From: Phycisphaerales bacterium
GTDB lineage: Bacteria; Planctomycetota; Phycisphaerae; UBA1845; Fen-1342
Assembly (NCBI GenBank): GCA_022839625.1
Contig: JALHJL010000002.1
Span: 1 to 64,000, forward strand
Direction of reading: 5' to 3'
DNA length: 64,000 bases
The position numbers and the translations under genes were made by a program. The notes below the pieces were generated by a model. That model worked only from the letters and a program-made list of their open reading frames with translations. It did no database searches and had not been told where the DNA came from. Positions 8,289 to 17,075 of this stretch are shown here, one piece after another. Each line of letters opens with the position of its first letter. Position 1 is the first letter of the stretch.

Positions 8289-9367
8289 GACGTACGCTGC
8301 CCGGCGTCGCCCTCCTCGGGCTCGCGGCACTGTTCGCCGGCACCGTGTGCGGGTGTCAGTCTCCTCAAGCCTCCGCCCGCGAAGACGCCGCACGCCGGTG
8401 GAACGAGGCCCGCGCGCGAATCAAGGCCCAGCTTGCCGCCGACCGGCTACAGGCCGGGAACGTGGCCGCGGCGTCGGCCGAGCTCGCCACTGCCTGGCGG
8501 CTCGATCCTCAGAACCCGGAATTGGCGCTGCTGCGGGCCCGCGTTTGTCTGGCCGAAGGCAAGACGACGCAGGCCCTGGACCTGCTCGCGCACGTTCAGT
8601 TGCCCGGACGCGGCCAGGCCGAAGTGGAGTATCTCAAGGCCGTCGCGTGGCAGCAGCAGAACCGCTGGCAGGCGGCCCTCGCGGGGTATACGCGGGCCTA
8701 TGAGCTGGATCATACGGAGGTCGCATACGTCGCCGCCGCAGCCCAGGCCTGGCTTCAGCTTGGCCAGCCCGAGCAGGCGCTGGCGCTGCTGACTCAACAT
8801 TCGGACCGCTTCGCCTGGACGGATACGTACCAGGCCACCCTGGCCGAGTGCTACGAACAACTGGAGGATTGGCCGGCGGCCGCTTCGGCGTGGCAGCGCG
8901 TGACCGCAACGCCCCAGACCGCGACGGAGATTCACGAGCGGGCCGCGGAAGCGCTGTACCGCGCTGGGCGCTATGAAGACGCCATCCCGGCCTTGCTGGA
9001 TCTCCTCCAGGCCGACCGGGACGACACGACGGCCTCAGTACCGCTGATGTTGGCCGAGTGCTACCTTGCCCTGGGACGCCCCGCGGCGGCACGAGAACAG
9101 TTGCAGTCGGTCCTGCGGCGGGACTCGGAACACGTCGCGGCCCTGCGCCTGATGGCCCGCTGCCTCGCCACCGCGGGTGATCTCGACGCGGCGCTGGGAG
9201 TGGCCCAGCAGGCGCTATCCATCGATGCGCAGGATGTGCGCACGCTGGAACTCACCGCTGCTCTGGCGTGGCGAACCGGCGATTGCGAGCAGGCCGCCGC
9301 CGCGGCAACCCGGCTGATTGCGCTGGACGCCGACAATCCGACGGGCGCACACATCCTCGGACGGTAG
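8285..9367 (+). CDS. TPR-repeat lipoprotein paired with the secretin
   Basis: The 360-aa protein has a lipoprotein-like signal (hydrophobic stretch ending VCGC, probable lipidated Cys24) and then at least eight TPR-like helical pairs (for example AASAELATAWRLDPQNPELALLRARVCL). The start overlaps the secretin stop by ATGA, so the two are translated together. By position it may act like PilF/PilW-type pilotins, which are TPR lipoproteins that help secretins assemble. The fold is clear; the pilotin role is inference. Confidence 0.75.
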   Translation: MRRTLPGVALLGLAALFAGTVCGCQSPQASAREDAARRWNEARARIKAQLAADRLQAGNVAAASAELATAWRLDPQNPELALLRARVCLAEGKTTQALDLLAHVQLPGRGQAEVEYLKAVAWQQQNRWQAALAGYTRAYELDHTEVAYVAAAAQAWLQLGQPEQALALLTQHSDRFAWTDTYQATLAECYEQLEDWPAAASAWQRVTATPQTATEIHERAAEALYRAGRYEDAIPALLDLLQADRDDTTASVPLMLAECYLALGRPAAAREQLQSVLRRDSEHVAALRLMARCLATAGDLDAALGVAQQALSIDAQDVRTLELTAALAWRTGDCEQAAAAATRLIALDADNPTGAHILGR

Positions 9368-9422
9368 CGTTAGAACATCCAGCATGGGCGTGTAGCGGCC
9401 GCGCCTCTGCTCGGCCGCGCAC

Positions 9423-9442
9423 GTCGGACACGGAGGTCCGAC
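9423..9442. repeat. 20-bp hairpin repeat, copy 2
   Basis: GTCGGACACGGAGGTCCGAC followed by GCTAC: the exact reverse complement of copy 1 at 3171-3190. It lies in the convergent gap after the TPR lipoprotein gene. Confidence 0.8.
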
Positions 9443-9454
9443 GCTACGGGGCGG

Positions 9455-9473
9455 CACCGGCGTCTCGCCGGTG
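9455..9473. terminator. Perfect hairpin in convergent gap
   Basis: CACCGGCG-TCT-CGCCGGTG: an 8-bp GC-rich stem with a 3-nt loop, about 90 nt after the end of the lipoprotein gene. No T-run follows, so intrinsic termination is possible but unproven. Confidence 0.4.
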
Positions 9474-9538
9474 TTCGGCCAACCGGAAGGTCGGCCGCCA
9501 GGAGAACCGGAAAACCGCTGTGGACAGCGCGCAGTAGC

Positions 9539-9573
9539 GGGCGACGCCGGCCTGCGCCTGGCCGGCCTCGCCC
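9539..9573. terminator. GC-rich hairpin between convergent genes
   Basis: GGCGA/TCGCC and GCCGGC/GCCGGC stems separated by one C-C mismatch, with a 9-nt loop. It lies between the lipoprotein gene and the convergent pilin gene, where a bidirectional terminator would be expected. There is no T-tract. Confidence 0.45.
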
Positions 9574-9646
9574 GTCAATGTTGCTGGCTGCACCGACAGC
9601 CGGCTCACGTCCTACTTCGGCTCAACCGAATCCGCCGGGGGCTCTG

Positions 9647-10135
9647 TTAGTACAGCTTGTAGGCTTTTCCCGTGTCGTCCTGGGCCACCGTATTGGCCAG
9701 GAACTCGCCGGTGTCCTTGTTGTACAACCAGCCCGTGCTGTCGTCCGGCTCTGGCGTCGCGCCGCTGACAACCTTGACGGTGTTCTCCCCGGCCTTGACC
9801 CCGACGGGGCAGGCGGGAATCGCGAGCAGATAGGGGCCGTACTTGCGCTGATTGGCCCCGATCGTCGTGCTGCCACTGAAGTTCGTGGCCTTCGTGAGCT
9901 GGTCGACGAAGCCCGCGGCATCCGGGCCCGGGAAGGTGCTGTTGTGCTCCGCGGCAAACATCGAGATCGCGTTGCGCACGGTCGTCAGGTTCATCGCCAG
10001 TGAGGACTGGCTCGCACCCTGCGAACCGCGGCTCAAACGCGGGATCGCAATGGCCGCCAGAATCCCGATGATCACAATGACGACCACCAACTCGACCAGC
10101 GAAAAGCCCGGCTTCCGACGTGAGCATCGTGTCAT
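9647..10135 (-). CDS. Major pilin / GspG-like pseudopilin
   Basis: The 162-aa protein has a type IV prepilin leader and helix GFSLVELVVVIVIIGILAAIAIPRLSRG with cleavage after Gly10 and Glu at +5. The C-terminal part (TGWLYNKDTGEFLAN) resembles the GspG-type calcium-loop region of major pseudopilins. AGGAG lies 9 nt before the ATG. It sits at the end of the pilM-to-pilP-like run but is separated from it by a 393-nt gap with a mobile repeat, so it probably has its own promoter. Confidence 0.85.
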   Translation of the reverse strand: MTRCSRRKPGFSLVELVVVIVIIGILAAIAIPRLSRGSQGASQSSLAMNLTTVRNAISMFAAEHNSTFPGPDAAGFVDQLTKATNFSGSTTIGANQRKYGPYLLAIPACPVGVKAGENTVKVVSGATPEPDDSTGWLYNKDTGEFLANTVAQDDTGKAYKLY

Positions 10136-10528
10136 GTGCGCTACTCCTGTGTCCTCTGTCCATGCCCCCGAAGGGCCAGGCCGCGAGAACCACCAAGTGC
10201 CGCGCGGCGTGGCTCAACCGTCCAATTCCACTACCCAGAAGAATCGTCGCGCGCTGTAGGCTGCTTTAGTACTCAGAGCATCAAAAAGGCGCCTTCATGT
10301 TCGCAGCGCGGTCAACGCCGCGCGCGGGCCACTCAAGGTGTCCGTTGAAAATAGCGGACTGACGCCACGCCGACGGGCTTTCGCGGTGGCGCTGCATGGC
10401 TCTCTCGCGGTGCCTGCCCCCTGTTTTCAGCAGACTGCAAGACCTATCGGACCCCGCCAGCACCGCCGGGCCGTCCGCCGACCCCTGGAGCCCGGAACCG
10501 CGGGCCGCCCCCGCCCGCCATCCGGCGT
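10136..10528. other. Intergenic gap holding repeat copy B
   Basis: 393 nt without a supported gene. It contains repeat copy B (10338-10438). I see no convincing -35/-10 pair or sigma54 site for the pilin gene in it. Confidence 0.6.
10338..10438 (+). repeat. Dispersed ~95-bp element with inverted ends, copy B
   Basis: Begins GTGTCCGTTGAAAA and ends CTGTTTTCAGCAGACTGC. The internal sequence matches copy C (41981-42080) closely over GCGCTGCATGG and TCTCGCGGTGCCTG. It lies between the PilP-like gene and the major pilin gene. Confidence 0.85.
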
Positions 10529-11080
10529 TCAAGGCGTTTGAGAGTTCCGTTTCAGCTCAAGCGTGACGCGCTCGCCGGACGCCGCATCGGCAAACACCAC
10601 GTAGTCCCTCTGCACATCTACCAGCATGTATCCGTCCAGGTCCGAATTCAGTGGCAGGACAAGACCGTCCACAACGGCCAACGGCTGCACTCCGACGACC
10701 ACGCCGGTGAGCTTGTGCCGCGCGGCGAAGCCGGGCGTCGCAGCGACGTCTTCCGGCTCGGCCACGGCCGCAAGACCGGCGCCCTCCAACTCGTCCAACG
10801 TGGTGGTGAAGGTCAGCTCGGGGCCGGGCAGGAAGACGTCGTGTTCCAGCCGGTCGAGTTCATCGATGACGCTGGTGTAGTCGCCGCGCGTGAGCTGCTC
10901 AACGGTCTCGGCCACCGGTTCCCAGTCGAGGGTCACGACGGGCTGCGCGTCCCCCGTCGACTGCGCGGCCTGAAGCGTTTCGGGGCGGCTGCCGCCGGAG
11001 GAATGGTCGAAGACCCAGATCGCGCCGACGAGCAGCAGCGCACCGACCAGCGCGCCGTTCTTGGCTGAGATGCGCTTCAT
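10529..11080 (-). CDS. PilP/GspC-like inner-membrane protein
   Basis: The 183-aa protein has one N-terminal membrane helix (NGALVGALLLVGAIWVF), a linker, and a C-terminal beta domain (KLTGVVVGVQPLAVVDGLVLPLNSDLDGYMLVDVQRDYVVFADAASGERVTLEL) typical of the homology region of GspC/PilP, which docks onto the secretin periplasmic domains. The start overlaps the PilO-like gene stop as ATGA. Unlike classical PilP it has a transmembrane helix, not a lipobox. Confidence 0.7.
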   Translation of the reverse strand: MKRISAKNGALVGALLLVGAIWVFDHSSGGSRPETLQAAQSTGDAQPVVTLDWEPVAETVEQLTRGDYTSVIDELDRLEHDVFLPGPELTFTTTLDELEGAGLAAVAEPEDVAATPGFAARHKLTGVVVGVQPLAVVDGLVLPLNSDLDGYMLVDVQRDYVVFADAASGERVTLELKRNSQTP

Positions 11081-11661
11081 CCGCCCGCTCCTTTCGCCGG
11101 CGGCGCCTCCGCCGGCAGCAGGTACAGACGCAGCGACCAGGTCAGGTCGCAGCGCGCATCGGCGGACTGCGGCGAACGGGTGATGGAACAGGCCTCCAGG
11201 GACTGGTGCGGATTCTCGCGCGCCAGGCGATCCAGGAAGCGCACGAAATCGCGGCTGCTGCCGCGGCCGCCCAGGCGAACGTCGCTGACCAGGTAGGCAC
11301 CGCTGGCGACAGTCGGTTGGGGCGAGACGCTGAGCAGCTCAAGCTGCGAGCTCAAGGCCGCGTCGGTAACGCCTTGCAGCAGTCGTGAAAGCGCGTCGAC
11401 GCGCGGCGCCTTGGCCGCTTCGGAGGCTACGACTTCCTCAAGCTGTGCGAGACCCTGCTCAAAGCGCTCCACGTCCTGGACCTGGTCGCGCAGCTGAGAC
11501 TCCGCGGCACTGCGCGCCGCGACCAGCCTCCGGTAGTCGTGCCACATCCGCTGCCACGGAGCGAGAACGACGAACCAGGCCGCCAACGCCAGCACGAGCA
11601 AGCCGGCGCCGCCGAGCAGATCGGCGTCGTACAGGGTGCAGGGTTTCTTGCAGACGATCAC
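11077..11661 (-). CDS. PilO/GspM-like inner-membrane protein
   Basis: The product is about 194 aa, with a short cytoplasmic N-terminus containing Cys residues (CKKPC), one membrane helix (LLGGAGLLVLALAAWFVVLAPW), a coiled coil (YRRLVAARSAAESQLRDQVQDVERFEQGLAQLEEVV) and a small ferredoxin-like periplasmic domain. The start is GTG at 11661, which overlaps the PilN-like gene stop as GTGA; a TTG at 11682 is in frame but less likely. It fits the alignment-complex position between PilN and PilP. Confidence 0.7.
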   Translation of the reverse strand: MIVCKKPCTLYDADLLGGAGLLVLALAAWFVVLAPWQRMWHDYRRLVAARSAAESQLRDQVQDVERFEQGLAQLEEVVASEAAKAPRVDALSRLLQGVTDAALSSQLELLSVSPQPTVASGAYLVSDVRLGGRGSSRDFVRFLDRLARENPHQSLEACSITRSPQSADARCDLTWSLRLYLLPAEAPPAKGAGG

Positions 11662-12284
11662 AGCGGTGGCTCCTGCGCCCAACAGCTCAACTCGAAAGCG
11701 ACCATCAGATGACCCTGGTTGGGCTCCTGGGCGGCGCGAATCAGCTCGACCTGCTGCCAGTCCGGAGCGTTCTGCAACGCATGGAGGAAACGCAGCAAGG
11801 CATTGTGGTCGGCGGCGAAGCCCGCTACGCGAACGGCGCGCAGCTCCGTAGCCGCCGCGACCGGCTGCGCCGCAGACTGTGGTCCACTGTGGACCGTGAG
11901 ACGGCTCGCGTCCATCGTTCCGGGCTCGACATGCAGGCCGGTCAGAAAGACGTCGGCGGGGGCCTCACGCATCAGGCTCAGGAAACGCTGCGGCCACGGC
12001 TGCGGACGCCGGCCCCCGGTGACCTGCCGCAATTGTTCGAGCAACTCCGTGCGCCGGGCATCGGCCAGCGCGAGCCGCCGCTGCGCCTCCGTTTGCTGCA
12101 CCTCCAGGACCCCGACCGTTTCACCGAGCCGCCGGAGCGAAACCGCGGCCGTGCGCTCCGCCGCCCAGCCCGTCGCGAGCAGCAGGCCGATGGCGACGCA
12201 GGCGGCCAGCCACACTCGGGCGCGCCGCGCGCGCCTGCGGTAGTGGAGACGTATCGCCGGTACCAGATTGACCGAGCAACTCAT
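11658..12284 (-). CDS. PilN/GspL-like inner-membrane protein
   Basis: The 208-aa protein begins MSCSVNLVPA, close to the INLLP motif by which PilN peptides bind PilM. A basic stretch, a membrane helix (VWLAACVAIGLLLATGWAA), a coiled coil and a ferredoxin-like domain follow. The ATG overlaps the pilM stop (ATGA) and its own stop overlaps the next start (GTGA), so the three genes are coupled. Confidence 0.75.
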   Translation of the reverse strand: MSCSVNLVPAIRLHYRRRARRARVWLAACVAIGLLLATGWAAERTAAVSLRRLGETVGVLEVQQTEAQRRLALADARRTELLEQLRQVTGGRRPQPWPQRFLSLMREAPADVFLTGLHVEPGTMDASRLTVHSGPQSAAQPVAAATELRAVRVAGFAADHNALLRFLHALQNAPDWQQVELIRAAQEPNQGHLMVAFELSCWAQEPPL

Positions 12285-13516
12285 GACGACTCCAGGTCCA
12301 ACAGGGCGCCGCCCAGGGCCGTTGCGGCCTGCGGCGTCACCCGGATGCCCGCGATCCGGTTCTCCGGTGCGGAGGAACCAGACCGGTCGTCGGCCGCGAG
12401 CGCGCTGACGGGAATATCCAATTCGGCTTCCAGGACGGCGGGCAGACCGGCCAGGCGGGCGCCGCCGCCGGCGAGGAGCAGCCGCTTCACGCTGGTCTCG
12501 GGAAATCCGTGCATGACGTATGAGAAGCAACGGGCGACTTCCTGCGCCAAGGCGCGCAGCGAATCGCGCAGTACGCCGGAGAACGCCCCGCTCAAGTCCT
12601 CGGCCTGCAACGGATTGGCGCCCTCCGCCGCGGGCCGCACCCCGCGCTCGGTGGGCTGCACCGACTGCTCGTACTTCAGGCGTTCTGCGGTAGCGTAGGG
12701 AACCTCAAAGGCCTCGGACAGTTTCTGCGTCCAGTGGTGGGCGCAGACGGACAAGCTACGAATATAGGTGGGCACACGACCGACCACGACCGTCAGGGTC
12801 GAGTGGCGCAGGCCCAGATCGAGTACCCCCCACAAGTCGCCCTCGCCCGGCGGCCAGAGGCAACACGCGAGTCGCACCAGGGCGCACGGAGAGACGTCCA
12901 TGCGCCTTGGCGTCAGCCCCTGCTGCTGTAGCAGGTCACACCAGCGCAGGACGAGCTCGCCGGCCGCGACCACCGCCATCACGTTGGCCTGCTGGCCTGC
13001 CCCGCTCGGCAGGATCCAATAGCGCAGCTCGATGTTCTCCGTGGAATGGCGGCTTTGTTGAGCGACCTCCCACTTGAGGGCCTGCTCGATGCGCTCCGGC
13101 GCTTGCGTCAGGGCCTGGGGCGGCAGGCGGATCGGCAGGAACTGCACGTCCGGCGGCGAGAGGAGCAGGGCCACCTCGCGGCCGGCAAAATGGGCTTGTC
13201 CCAACATGCGGCCAAGCTGGGCGAAATCGACCGCCGGCGCGGCGGGCTGCTCCGGGGCGCTGGTCAGGGTGCGCTCGAACTCGAGCGCATCCCGCAGCGC
13301 CAGCCGATGACCGTGCTGGCGCAACTGCATGGCCCGCACGCCCGCGGCTCCCAGGTCGAACGTGATGGCGGAGCGGCGCGCACAAAGCCAGGCGACCATC
13401 GCGGTCCGTCGGAAGCGGGAGTGGGCTCCGCCGCGCCCGGCCTGCACGGTCGCGCCGCACGGCCGCCCGGTGGTTTCGGCACCCTCGATCCGCGGTCTCA
13501 CCACGCGTTCCTCCAT
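12281..13516 (-). CDS. pilM: PilM-like actin-fold assembly ATPase
   Basis: The 411-aa protein has an actin-like first phosphate loop (ITFDLGAAGVRAMQL), a second (GVLDLGLRHSTLTVVV) and an adenosine motif (RLLLAGGGARLAGLPAVLE). The YATAERLKYEQ segment matches the PilM pattern. It should sit on the cytoplasmic face of the inner membrane and bind the PilN-like N-terminus. The ATG at 13516 overlaps the gspF stop as ATGA, which makes it the best start, although an internal ATG closer to the conserved fold exists. Confidence 0.8.
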   Translation of the reverse strand: MEERVVRPRIEGAETTGRPCGATVQAGRGGAHSRFRRTAMVAWLCARRSAITFDLGAAGVRAMQLRQHGHRLALRDALEFERTLTSAPEQPAAPAVDFAQLGRMLGQAHFAGREVALLLSPPDVQFLPIRLPPQALTQAPERIEQALKWEVAQQSRHSTENIELRYWILPSGAGQQANVMAVVAAGELVLRWCDLLQQQGLTPRRMDVSPCALVRLACCLWPPGEGDLWGVLDLGLRHSTLTVVVGRVPTYIRSLSVCAHHWTQKLSEAFEVPYATAERLKYEQSVQPTERGVRPAAEGANPLQAEDLSGAFSGVLRDSLRALAQEVARCFSYVMHGFPETSVKRLLLAGGGARLAGLPAVLEAELDIPVSALAADDRSGSSAPENRIAGIRVTPQAATALGGALLDLESS

Positions 13517-14745
13517 CAGCCGGCCATGCCGGCCAGGTCGAAGAGCGGGACGAACAATGCCATCGCAACGAAGCCGACCACGACTCCCATCACGGCGAGC
13601 ATGGCGGGTTCGGCCAGGCGGGTCACGTGCTGGACGGCGTTCGCGTTGTCCTCGTCCAGCCAAGTGGAAACGAAGTCGGTGGCCTCCGCCAGCCGGCCGT
13701 TGTCCTCGCCCGTCTTGATCGCCGAAACGATGACGGGATCGGCGATGCGCGCGGCGGCGAGCGCGTGCCCCATACGCCCGCCCGAGGAAACGGACTCCTC
13801 GACCTGGGCGATGAGCCGGAGGAAGGCGGCGTTGGTCACCGCTTCCCGGGACTGACGGATGGCTTCGAGCAACGGAACGTGGCAGCGGAGCATCGCCGCC
13901 CAGATGCGGACGACGCGCGCGAAGATCAGGCGCGACATCAGCCGGCCGATGAGAGGCACGCGGAGGAGTACCTCGTCGACCCAGCGCCGCGGCTGCGGCA
14001 GTCGGAAACACAGGACGACGCCGACGATCAGCGCGACGAGCGCGCCGGCCAGGTACGGCCAGTTCTCCGTCGCGAACTCCGACGCCCCGAACAGGAACTC
14101 GGTCAGCGCGGGCAGCGGCGAGTTCATGCTGACGAACAGCACCTTGAAACGCGGGACCACGAAGAACAGCAGGACGCACACCACGACCGCCAGCAACACG
14201 CTCAGGATGGCCGGATACAACAGCGCCCCGGTCACGAGCTTGCGCGTCTTCAATTGCAGTTGCGCCAGCTCGCACAGCCGGCCGAAAACCTGTGGGAGCG
14301 ACGCCGTCGCCTCGCCGGCCGCAACCATGCCGCGGAAGACCGGGTCGAAGATCGGCCCCTCCGCCTCCAGGGCCTTGCACAGGCTGTCGCCTTCCTCCAC
14401 GCGCTCGCGCAGCCGCCGTATGATCGCCCGCACGAAGGGCTTGGCGGTCTGCTCCTCCGTCGCTTCCAGCGCAGGCACCAGCGGCGCGCCGGCCTCCAGC
14501 AACATCTTCATCTGGCGCGTCAACAGGACCAGGTCGCGGGTCGTCAGCTTGTTGCCGAAGCGCTGCAACCAGGAACGCGCCAGCCCGGCCTGGCCGTCTG
14601 CCTCCGCCTCGCCGGCTGCCTCGAGCCGCAGGACGACCAATCCGCGCTCGCGGAGACTGCTCGCGGCCGCCGCGTGGTCGCCGGCCTCGAGGCGGTCGCA
14701 CAGGGTGCGGCCGTCGGCCGACATGGCTTCATATACGAACTGCAC
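13516..14745 (-). CDS. gspF: GspF/PilC inner-membrane platform protein
   Basis: The 409-aa protein has two T2SSF helical domains (TRQMKMLLEAGAPLVPALE and ...MLRCHVPLLEAIRQS), each followed by membrane helices (ALLYPAILSVLLAVVVCVLLFFVV; LAGALVALIVGVVLCF; AEPAMLAVMGVVVGFVAMAL). The length is normal for the family. It starts with GTG, preceded by a strong GAGGAG 7 nt upstream. It is the platform that couples the GspE ATPase to pilin insertion. Confidence 0.92.
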   Translation of the reverse strand: MQFVYEAMSADGRTLCDRLEAGDHAAAASSLRERGLVVLRLEAAGEAEADGQAGLARSWLQRFGNKLTTRDLVLLTRQMKMLLEAGAPLVPALEATEEQTAKPFVRAIIRRLRERVEEGDSLCKALEAEGPIFDPVFRGMVAAGEATASLPQVFGRLCELAQLQLKTRKLVTGALLYPAILSVLLAVVVCVLLFFVVPRFKVLFVSMNSPLPALTEFLFGASEFATENWPYLAGALVALIVGVVLCFRLPQPRRWVDEVLLRVPLIGRLMSRLIFARVVRIWAAMLRCHVPLLEAIRQSREAVTNAAFLRLIAQVEESVSSGGRMGHALAAARIADPVIVSAIKTGEDNGRLAEATDFVSTWLDEDNANAVQHVTRLAEPAMLAVMGVVVGFVAMALFVPLFDLAGMAG

Positions 14746-14888
14746 GTCTCAACTCCTCACCGCGGCACCCGGAGCGCAGGCGCTTCCGACCCGCTGCAGG
14801 CCGGCCGTGCCGCGCTCCCGCTTCGTAGCCTGCAAAGCGGAACCTTGCAGTACCCAAGACCGGCGCCATCGTGGTTCCTCTAACGCGG

Positions 14889-16646
14889 TCAATTCGCCGC
14901 CGCAGCGAGCGTCGGTTGTCGTTCGGCCCGCGTACGGCTCTCGGTTTCCGCGTGGGTTACGCGCAGAACTTCCTCCAGGGTTGAGCGGCCTTCCTCGACG
15001 AGCCGCAGTCCTTCTTCGCGCAGCGTTCGCCAGCCGTGTTGCCGCGCGGAGACCTTGATCTCTTCTTCGTCCGTGGCGTGGTGCAGCCGCGCCCGCATCT
15101 CCTCCACGACCTCCAGCACCTCGTAGATGCCGACGCGCCCCCGGAAGCCGCTGTCATGGCACTGCTTGCAGCCCTCGCCCTTGGAGAAGACGCGCTTCGT
15201 GTCGCCCAGCCAGCCGGCGTCGGCCAGCGCGCTTTCCGGCGGGTAATAGGAGGTGCGGCAATACGGGCAGATCGTGCGGGCCAGGCGCTGGGCAATGACC
15301 CCGTTGAACGCCGACGCCAGCAGGTACTGCTCGACGCCCATGTCGGTCAGGCGAATGAACGCGCCGGGCGCGTTGTTGGTGTGCAGGGTCGAAAGCACGA
15401 GGTGCCCGGTCAGGGCGGCCTGGATGGCAACCCGGGCCGTTTCGGTGTCGCGAATCTCGCCGACCATGATGACGTCGGGGTCCTGCCGCAGGATGGAGCG
15501 CAGGGCACGGGCGAACGTCAGGTGCACGGCGTCGTTGACCTGAATCTGGTTGATCCCGTCCAACTGGTATTCCACCGGGTCCTCGATGGTGACAATGTTC
15601 TTCTCCGGCGAGGACAGCAGCTCCAGCACCGAGTAGAGCGTGGTCGTCTTGCCGCTGCCGGTGGGCCCGGTCACCAGCACGATCCCGTGCGGCTTGGAAA
15701 AGATGCGTTGGAAGCGGGTCAGTTGATCGGCCGCCAGCCCCAGCTTCTCCAGGACCACGTTGAGGTTCGACTTGTCCAGAATCCGCAGCACGATCTTCTC
15801 GCCCAGCAGGGTCGGCATCGAGGACACGCGCAGGTCGATGTCGCGGCCTTCCGCGACGACGTGCACGCGCCCCTCCTGCGGCAACCGCCGCTCGGCGATG
15901 TCCATCTTGCCGATGACCTTGATACGCGAGGCGATGGCGGCGTGCATCGTGTTCGGCGCTGACATCAGCTCGCGCAGATTGCCGTCGATGCGGTAACGGA
16001 TGCGGGTCACGTTGCGCGTCGGTTCGACGTGGATGTCGCTCGCCCCGTCGCGGATGGCCGTCATGATCGCCAGGTTGACGAGGTTGATGATCGGGCTGCC
16101 CTCGACCATCCGGCTGATTTCGTGCGGGGCCTGCTCGTCGACCGTCTCGCGCTCGACGACCTTGACCTCGCTCTCGGTCAGGGTCACGAGGAAGGAGTCG
16201 ATATCCACGTGCTCGCCCAGGTACTTCTCCTGGAACTCCGCGATATTGCTCTCCAGCGCCAGCACCGGGTTGATCCGGCAGCCCGTCAGCGCGCTCAGCC
16301 GGTCGATGGTTGGCAGCGACTGCGGCTCCGCCATGGCGACGGTGAGCGTGTCGCCCACCTTGAAGAGCGGCAGCGCCTTCAGCCGCCCGGCTTCCTCGCG
16401 GTCCAGCAGGCCCGCCACGGCGGGGTCGATCAGGCCGTGGCGCAGTTGGACGCCCTTCACGTTGAGCTGCTTGGAAAGCGCGCTCAGCATGGCCTTCGGC
16501 GAGAGGATGCCCATGTCGATCAGGGCCTCCCCGAGGCGCTTGTTGTCCTTGCTCTGGGCTTCGAGCGCGCGGCGCAGATCGGCCTCGGTGAGGAGACCCT
16601 CGTCGATGAGGAGCTGGCCGAGCTTGTTGGTACGTCGCAGCGACAT
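14889..16646 (-). CDS. gspE: GspE/PilB assembly ATPase with two MshEN-like motifs
   Basis: The 585-aa AAA-like ATPase has Walker A GPTGSGKT at 327-334, an Asp box around DPVEY, Walker B at 389-400 (DPDVIMVGEIRD), a His box (LSTLHTNN) and a CxxC...CxxC zinc site (C460, C463, C493, C496). The N-terminus has two copies of the MshEN pattern (residues 8-31 and 37-60: KLGQLLIDEGLLTEADL and RLGEALIDMGILSPKAM), a motif known to bind c-di-GMP in MshE-type ATPases. It powers pilin polymerisation. It lies 90 nt downstream of the STAS-GGDEF-HD-GYP operon on the same strand. c-di-GMP binding is a family-based prediction. Confidence 0.93.
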   Translation of the reverse strand: MSLRRTNKLGQLLIDEGLLTEADLRRALEAQSKDNKRLGEALIDMGILSPKAMLSALSKQLNVKGVQLRHGLIDPAVAGLLDREEAGRLKALPLFKVGDTLTVAMAEPQSLPTIDRLSALTGCRINPVLALESNIAEFQEKYLGEHVDIDSFLVTLTESEVKVVERETVDEQAPHEISRMVEGSPIINLVNLAIMTAIRDGASDIHVEPTRNVTRIRYRIDGNLRELMSAPNTMHAAIASRIKVIGKMDIAERRLPQEGRVHVVAEGRDIDLRVSSMPTLLGEKIVLRILDKSNLNVVLEKLGLAADQLTRFQRIFSKPHGIVLVTGPTGSGKTTTLYSVLELLSSPEKNIVTIEDPVEYQLDGINQIQVNDAVHLTFARALRSILRQDPDVIMVGEIRDTETARVAIQAALTGHLVLSTLHTNNAPGAFIRLTDMGVEQYLLASAFNGVIAQRLARTICPYCRTSYYPPESALADAGWLGDTKRVFSKGEGCKQCHDSGFRGRVGIYEVLEVVEEMRARLHHATDEEEIKVSARQHGWRTLREEGLRLVEEGRSTLEEVLRVTHAETESRTRAERQPTLAAAAN

Positions 16647-16736
16647 CTTCGGCAGTCTCGCAGTCCTAGGCCGGCGGCCAACGCTCCCCGCCAGATCGCC
16701 GGCCGCAGCCGGATCGCCCGCGGGTGCGTCGAGACA

Positions 16737-17075
16737 TCATCGTCGGCAGCTTCGCAGGGCGTTCTCCACGGTGTCGTACACCTCCATCCGCGGTAGCACG
16801 TCGGTGAGTTCGAGCGCCTCCAGACAGGTCTCGGTGAGGGCGGCCAGCTTCGGGCGCTGCTGCGCCAGCTCCTTGATGCCGCACAGCTCGAGCAGGAGCT
16901 CGATGCCGGCGCTGTCCAGGTAGGGCACGTCCTTCATGTCAACCACTACGTGGCGCTTGCCCACCGCGGCCGCGGTCTCCACGGCGCGACGCAAGTCGAT
17001 GGAGTCCTCGGCGATCAGCGGCCCGTGCGCGATCACCACGCTGATGTTCCCGTGCGCCTGCGTGTTCACCTTCAC
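16737..17075 (-). CDS. STAS-domain anti-anti-sigma-like protein
   Basis: The 112-aa single STAS domain has the strand VIAHGPLI, followed by HVVVDMKDVPYLDSAGIELLLELC. The Ser in DSAG is the residue phosphorylated in SpoIIAA-like proteins. The start is GTG at 17075, preceded by GAGGAAG at 7 nt and overlapping the upstream stop as GTGA. A partner anti-sigma kinase is not in the operon, so its target may be elsewhere. Confidence 0.85.
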   Translation of the reverse strand: MKVNTQAHGNISVVIAHGPLIAEDSIDLRRAVETAAAVGKRHVVVDMKDVPYLDSAGIELLLELCGIKELAQQRPKLAALTETCLEALELTDVLPRMEVYDTVENALRSCRR